Positions 58,961 to 64,000 of a stretch of DNA of 64,000 nt are shown here, in pieces. The position numbers and the translations under genes were made by a program. Within the stretch, counting starts at the first letter, position 1. Each line of letters starts with the position of its first letter. The notes under the pieces were generated by a model that was given only the letters and a program-made list of their open reading frames with translations, did not search any database and was not told where the DNA came from. Source of the DNA: Desmodus rotundus (lineage: Eukaryota > Chordata > Mammalia > Chiroptera > Phyllostomidae); assembly GCF_022682495.2 (NCBI RefSeq), contig NC_071390.1, positions 149,334,583-149,398,582 on the forward strand, read 5' to 3'.

Positions 58961-59469
58961 CAACAACTGCAACACAAAGGGGCAGTTTATTCTGATGGGT
59001 GTGGGGTGAGTGCTGATTGGTGAATGGCTAGCATTTGACTCAGGTCTTGCAGAATGGGAAAGGTTTGGGTAGGCAGATAATACATTACATTTCTCTGCTG
59101 TTAGTGCCTGTATCTCCCAGTAGTTTCTCTTTCAGAAGCCTAGCCACACTTCATTAGAATAACATGAATATTTTTCTCTCCTCTAATCTGTAAATTATAC
59201 TAGCAGACTTCCTGTTTTTCTCACCATTCTACTCCAATGCTTAAATGAGATAATGCATGCCAAGCATTTAGAACTGTTCTTTGTGCATGAATAAATGAGT
59301 GAATGAATGAATGGTGAATGGGCTTTGAAGGGATTAAGTACAGCATGAAGTGGAGTCTGTTTGGGAACTGGTTAACAGACCAGCAAAGCAAGGACCTAGG
59401 ACTGAAAAAGACTGACCCTCCCCTGAGTAAGAGAGAATTCTTCCTGCAATTACTTTCGAACTAGGACAT
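58961..59469. other. no gene; L2-like end at 59235-59320
   Basis: 'aatgcatgccaagcatttag' and 'gcatgaataaatgagtgaat' mark an L2 or MIR end. The rest is unassigned. Confidence 0.45.
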
Positions 59470-59697
59470 CAGCTTTTTTCCTGCCTTCAGACTCCAACTA
59501 AAACATCAGCTCTTCCTGAAGCCTGAAGCCTGCCAGTCTTCGGATGGAACTCCACCAGCAGCTCTCCTGGGTCTCCCACTTGCAGACTCACCTTGACAGC
59601 CTCCATAACCACGTGAGCCAATTCCTTAAAATAATCTTTTAAAATATCCTATCTCCTATTGGTTCTGTTTCCCTGGAGAGCCCTGACTAACACAAGG
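59470..59697 (+). mobile_element. MLT1-like LTR 3' end
   Basis: 'catcagctcttcctgaagcc', 'acgtgagccaattccttaaa', 'tcctattggttctgtttccc' and the final 'ggagagccctgactaacaca' are typical of a MaLR (MLT1) LTR end. Confidence 0.85.
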
Positions 59698-59737
59698 TCC
59701 TATCCTAAGGGATTCATTTAATTTAATCCCCCATTTA

Positions 59738-59968
59738 TTTTATTTTTATTTGTTAAATCCTCACTCGAGGACATTTTTCCACTGCTTTATGAGAGAGAGG
59801 GAGAGAGTGGGGGGCACACGGATGTGAGAGAGAAACATCGATTGGTTTCTGTCTACTATCGACCAGGGATCAAACTTGCAATCCAGGTATGTGCCCTGCT
59901 CAGGAATCGAACCCACAACCTTTTGGTGTATTGGACAATGTTCCATTTGAGCCACACCAGCCAGGGCA
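59738..59968 (-). mobile_element. Ves SINE (bat), antisense
   Basis: Right end 'tttgagccacaccagccagg' is the complement of the Ves head; left end a T-rich tail with 'tcctcactcgaggacatttt'. Possible TSD ttaatcccccattta (59723-59737) and ttaaacacctattta (59969-59983), 12 of 15 matching. The 71-aa minus frame is SINE translation. Confidence 0.92.
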
Positions 59969-59984
59969 TTAAACACCTATTTAA

Positions 59985-60087
59985 AGACACTATCTCTGAA
60001 TACAGCCACGTTCCAAGGGATCAGGGTTTAGGGCTTCAACGTTTGATTTTTGGGGGATGAGGGAGACACAATTCAACCCATAACAGT
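59985..60087 (+). mobile_element. LTR-like ancient repeat end
   Basis: 'gggtttagggcttcaacgtt' and 'cacaattcaacccataacag' resemble the 3' end of the family at 34066-34335. The Ves SINE likely inserted within it. Confidence 0.5.
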
Positions 60088-60089
60088 GA

Positions 60090-62455
60090 GCAAATAATCC
60101 TTGATTTGTTGAAGCCATTGTTACCTGCAGCTGAGATTCAAGGTGTAGAGTCACACACCAAGTTGTAGATTCACGTACCAAGTTTGAGGATCCACAATAA
60201 GGTGTCTGGCTGTATTTCCTTGGTAGTGTGTTACAATTTCTTCCATCTTTGAAGTCATTTAATGATCAGAATGTGGGCTTGGGAGAAAGCAGGTGTCAGT
60301 TTGACAGCCGAGTTTTGGGGGCAACTCCCAACCATGCTTCAATTGTGTCTGTTTTCAGCTAACATTAAAACAACACCATGTGTGCTCGATGAGAAAGTCA
60401 TTCTGAATACGGAGTCATCATCCGAGTTCTGGGGCAAGGGAGGGGAGGTTCAGCATCACAGAGAATCTGTTCTCCTCAGCCGAACTTACTGAAACATCCT
60501 GACGCGTGCCTTCCAGCCAGTGTCAGCTGCTCGTCTGTAGGAATTAATGCAGTAATAATTGGGCCATATTCGGCAAGCACTAATTTCTTTCACTATATCA
60601 AATCAAGCTTTATGATTGTTTTGAAATAAACATGCTGTCCTCAGAATGCTGAATCCCCACACCGGCAGCTGGGTTCTGAGTGGATCTGGAGAGCTCTGGA
60701 GAGGAGGTTAGGTTACTCAGCGGCGTGACTCTTTCCTGAGCATGGAAGCCCAGGCAACTACATGAGACCTGATAGAGCCCAACCACACTGCAGAGGAAGA
60801 GAGGAAGCCGAGCTTTGATTCTGGCCAGGACCCAAGGAGAGTTCACTCAGGGAGCATCCTTCAGTGCTTTGGCCTTCTCCTGCAGCCTCCACCCCAACAG
60901 CAGGGGAAAGGAGAGCCTGGCTGCTAAATCTGCAGATGAACTGGTGCCATCCATGCCTTGCTCAGGGAGCCTTGTGGTGTCACTGGAGTGAGGGACCATG
61001 ACAGAGACTATTTCAAAGATTCACAGGTCAGACCGCAAATAAACGTCAGAGGAAGTGCCCAACAGACTCTTACAAATGAGAAAACAGGAAAACCGAAGAG
61101 CACCTTCCAGCCAGTGCGCAGCAGATGCTTTCCTTTACTCTGCCTGCAGGAGGGGAAGAGGAAGAAAGAACAAAGTGTAGAAGGCTGTTGAAGGAAGTTG
61201 GGAAAGGATGGATGAGTTAGCCTAGAAAGTCCTCCAAATAAGATTTTTAACAAGCAGGTGGGGACTTCAGATGTTCCCCGTCAGTCGCTGGGCAATGCTT
61301 TTGGTAAAATCATGGGGGTCAGTATCGCAATCTTGTGTTCCTTCTCTCTCCCTCAGGCACTCCAGTTCTCACGAGCATCTCCTCTCTCCCCTATGCCAGG
61401 CACTCTGTTCCTGTCCTTTCTCCTCTCTCTTCTTTTCCCCCTGTCTCTGTGTGTCTGTCTTTGTCTCCATTCCTCCTCTCTCGTCTCCCTCCCTCTCTAT
61501 ACCTAGGTTCTAAATAACTTTGAAATGAATGTTCTGTGAAATCATTTTTTGCTAGCCACTTATTAATTTTCCAAATAAGAAATTCAGGACTAAATTCCAC
61601 ATCTTTTGAGAAAATGTGAGCATTAGTTGTTATGTGTAGAGATAGGGGTCTCCCACTGCCACACCACCCCGGGGCGCCTCTCTCGATCTCTCTCCCCACG
61701 TCTGCCTCGCACCCACCTCCCGGTGAGCTGCTTATCTATCTACAAGCTTAGACTGTCAGTGCCTATAAAGCTTCTTTAGATTTCTCTCCTCGTCCCTTCT
61801 GTCCTTATCCTGTCAGTCAGGATGAAAGAAATTAAGTTGTGTAACTCTGTACGTTTCTCCGTGATCCCAGCTTCTAGGCCTCAGAGCTGCCTGGAAGCTG
61901 CCACAACGCCTGGGTATGGATTCAGACATGAAAAGCTGTCGGCATTCTGGGAAATAGGCACTCCTGTGTTCCCAAAGTGCCAGCTTTCTAGACCATAACT
62001 TGGAAAGCAGAAAGGAAGCTGGGAATCAAAGCGCCAAGGAAACTGCTTATAGCAATGATGGCAATGAACCAGAACCCAATACACGATGAGAGTCCTGGGC
62101 CGCATTCCCCTTTCAGAAGCAGTGGTGTGGCAGATGGTGCGCAGGTCATGCCTGCTCAAGGTGCCAGCGGACGGGTTGCTCTCAGCTGCTCTCTGAGGTG
62201 CCCAGCCATACACTCTTGTGCAGAGCTGTGTCTGTCCCATGGAAGGGGGTCTTTTTGTCATGTACTTGCAATGTTCTTGGCCCTGGGGCTGCACCTTCTT
62301 AGAAGGACCATCTTTTTCAAATTCTCACAGAGGCATCGTACATGCCAGTGATGATTAAGTGTGACCATGACAAGGTAACAAATGGATTGACTTTTTAAAG
62401 TGTTTTTCAAAAAAAAAAATTTAGGATGTGTTTAGAACTATTGTAAATTCAGAGC
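60090..62455. other. no gene supported
   Basis: Unassigned text. 61321-61503 is pyrimidine-rich (TCTCCC, CTGTCTCTG) and gives several overlapping frames with no domain. A repeat-poor AT-rich patch is at 60540-60620. Confidence 0.4.
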
Positions 62456-62469
62456 CATCTCTTATTCCT

Positions 62470-62580
62470 TTCATATGTGAAAGCTATGTAATAATAATAC
62501 ATAATTTTATAACATCTAACATATATACTATATAATGTAATTATTAAGATATAATGGTATAATAGTATAAAAATATAGTA
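62470..62580. repeat. AT-rich low-complexity tract
   Basis: Degenerate TAATA and TATAT words, no unit. Confidence 0.8.
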
Positions 62581-62582
62581 AT

Positions 62583-63075
62583 AACAACTCCCATTTGTGT
62601 GAGCCTTCTAGGTGCCTGGTTCTGTACTGGGTGCCTATGCATTTTGTCTGCAATTCTTCCTTCCCTGCCTGCCTTTGTAGCTCACTGTGGGTGGAGTATT
62701 TTTCCTGCTCCCTTGACTTTGGCCTTGGCCATGTGATGTTTTGCCCAATAGAACAAGGGCTGAAGTAACAATGTACCGGTTACAAATCACAGTAAACAGT
62801 CCCATGAATGTGAAATAGAGGTTGGTTTTAGTTATGGAAAAATTGGGGATTGCCTGTTAGGTGTCATTATCACGCTAATAGTGGATACCTGCAGTGTCTG
62901 ACTTTGTTTTGTTTTGTTTTGTTAACAATCCTCACAACCACTCTTTAAGGTACGTGTCCATGTTACATGAAGGAAAATCAAGGCTCTGAGAGGTTAAATG
63001 ACTTAAGTTAATAATTATTATAGCTAGTATTCACACCCAGGTCTGCTCGATTCCAAAGCCTGTTCTTTTTCCCTC
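62583..63075 (-). mobile_element. MIR SINE, antisense, split by an insert
   Basis: Left 62583-62642 ('ccttctaggtgcctggttct') and right 62926-63075 ('tcctcacaaccactctttaa', 'ggctctgagaggttaaatga') are one MIR. The 0.28-kb insert between is an unassigned repeat with 'ggccatgtgatgttttgccc'. Confidence 0.65.
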
Positions 63076-63079
63076 TCCA

Positions 63080-64000
63080 CGTCCCTCGTATTGTGTCCTG
63101 AATACTGATGCCATGTTGCCCGACAGGTCCTTAGCTAGCAAAGACACGACCATTACAGTCAGTGTACCTGTGTTCTACTTAGAAGGCAGGCAAAGGAACC
63201 AATGAACTTTCATTTTGCAAGACTGTGCTCCAAGTATCTGACGCTTAACGGTCAGTTCCATACAACATTCTTTAACACAGAGCCCATCCTTTTCTTTTCC
63301 TTCTACCCACCCCGGCTTCCTGTTATGTGAAGGTCTCCAGTTTTAAATATCATTCCTATCTCTCCAGGCTGAGGTGACCTGAGGCTGAGGTGAGACTGAA
63401 CTTGGCATCTTGTTTGTTGTCAGTGCAATGAGCCAGAACCACACGCAGGTCGTTGAACAGAAGACTCACTTCTGATAGCACTTTGGGCAGGAAACAAAAA
63501 AAAAAAGCCAAAGCAAAGATTCTTTGATGTATTGCTAAGAAAAAAGAGCAAGATGTAGGACAATGTGTATTGTGCATTATTATTTGTGTACTTAAGAAGC
63601 ACATACACATGTAACTGTTTACATTTACATAGGATGTCTCGACACTGGTAATGATCACTATCTCTGGTGAAGGAACTTAGTGGCTGGTGGGGGGCAGGGA
63701 TGTAAGAGAACTGTTTTTCACTGAATACTCCTTTAAAGCTTTCTAGCTTGGTGTGCATGTTCACATTACTACCCAAAATAATAAACACATCTTCCAAAGG
63801 AAGAAAGTGTACCTTCTCTTGCCTACCTCTCTTGTCACTGCAGTCAGGTTGTATGTCTCAGGTCTCAAGTTCCTTGACTTTTTATTAAAGAGACTTGGAA
63901 GGAGGAGCTGGCCCAAGGGAGGCATGTTCTCTTCCTCTCAACTGTCGAGGCGCCATATAAACATCTTCCAAGCCCCCACACACCGCAGGCTCACTATGAG
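63080..64000. other. no gene seen
   Basis: Two overlapping minus-strand frames (100 and 125 aa, 63356-63797) and nothing recognisable. The window ends here, so any gene may continue outside. Confidence 0.4.

Noticed and set aside
1..64000. CRISPR arrays, operons, ribosome-binding sites, phage or plasmid features
   Set aside because: The window is mammalian nuclear DNA. No regularly spaced repeats or prokaryotic gene organisation is present.

Overview
The window reads as a stretch of bat (Chiroptera) nuclear genome that contains no intact gene I can support. The organism call rests mainly on four Ves-type SINEs (tRNA-derived, typical of bats), three of them with good target-site duplications (TSDs) and a fourth with a degraded one. 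Supporting signs are decayed mariner copies, a fairly young half-LINE-1 (HAL1-like) insertion, and a background of MIR, L2, MER5-like and old L1 shared by placental mammals. No open reading frame looks like a conserved host protein. Most are short chance frames, and the only protein homology I recognise belongs to mobile elements.

Layout. 1-6.4 kb: antisense L1 ORF2 remnant, deleted mariner, L1 3' end, LTR-like block, older repeat. 6.4-14.4 kb: MIR, L2 and MER5 debris, a U6 snRNA pseudogene, and a large L1 mosaic (11.7-13.7 kb). 14.4-26.9 kb: mostly unique sequence with an L1 3' end, a hAT MITE, a class II ERV solo LTR inserted inside a MIR, a young 140-bp direct duplication about 2 kb apart, two Ves SINEs, and an L1/HAL1 3' end. 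26.9-36.5 kb: unique sequence plus a full-length HAL1-like element nested in an L2. 36.5-43.1 kb: second mariner, L1 3' UTR and L1 ORF2 remnants, Ves SINE. 43.1-52 kb: L2 and MIR, and an L1 split by an antisense LTR. 52-54.3 kb: antisense ERVL-like pol remnant with its D-35-E spacing kept. 54.3-64 kb: a small CpG-dense block, hAT MITE, a 31-bp perfect tandem duplication, an MLT1-like LTR with a Ves SINE just downstream, and a split MIR.

Nothing works as an operon or pathway. The story is of repeated insertion, and several nestings give relative ages. Candidate regulatory sites (SOX-OCT-like, X-box, CTCF-like, paired homeodomain sites) are motif matches only. Whether the window is intronic or intergenic cannot be told from sequence alone. 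Repeat family names come from recognising consensus-like text by eye, not from a search.
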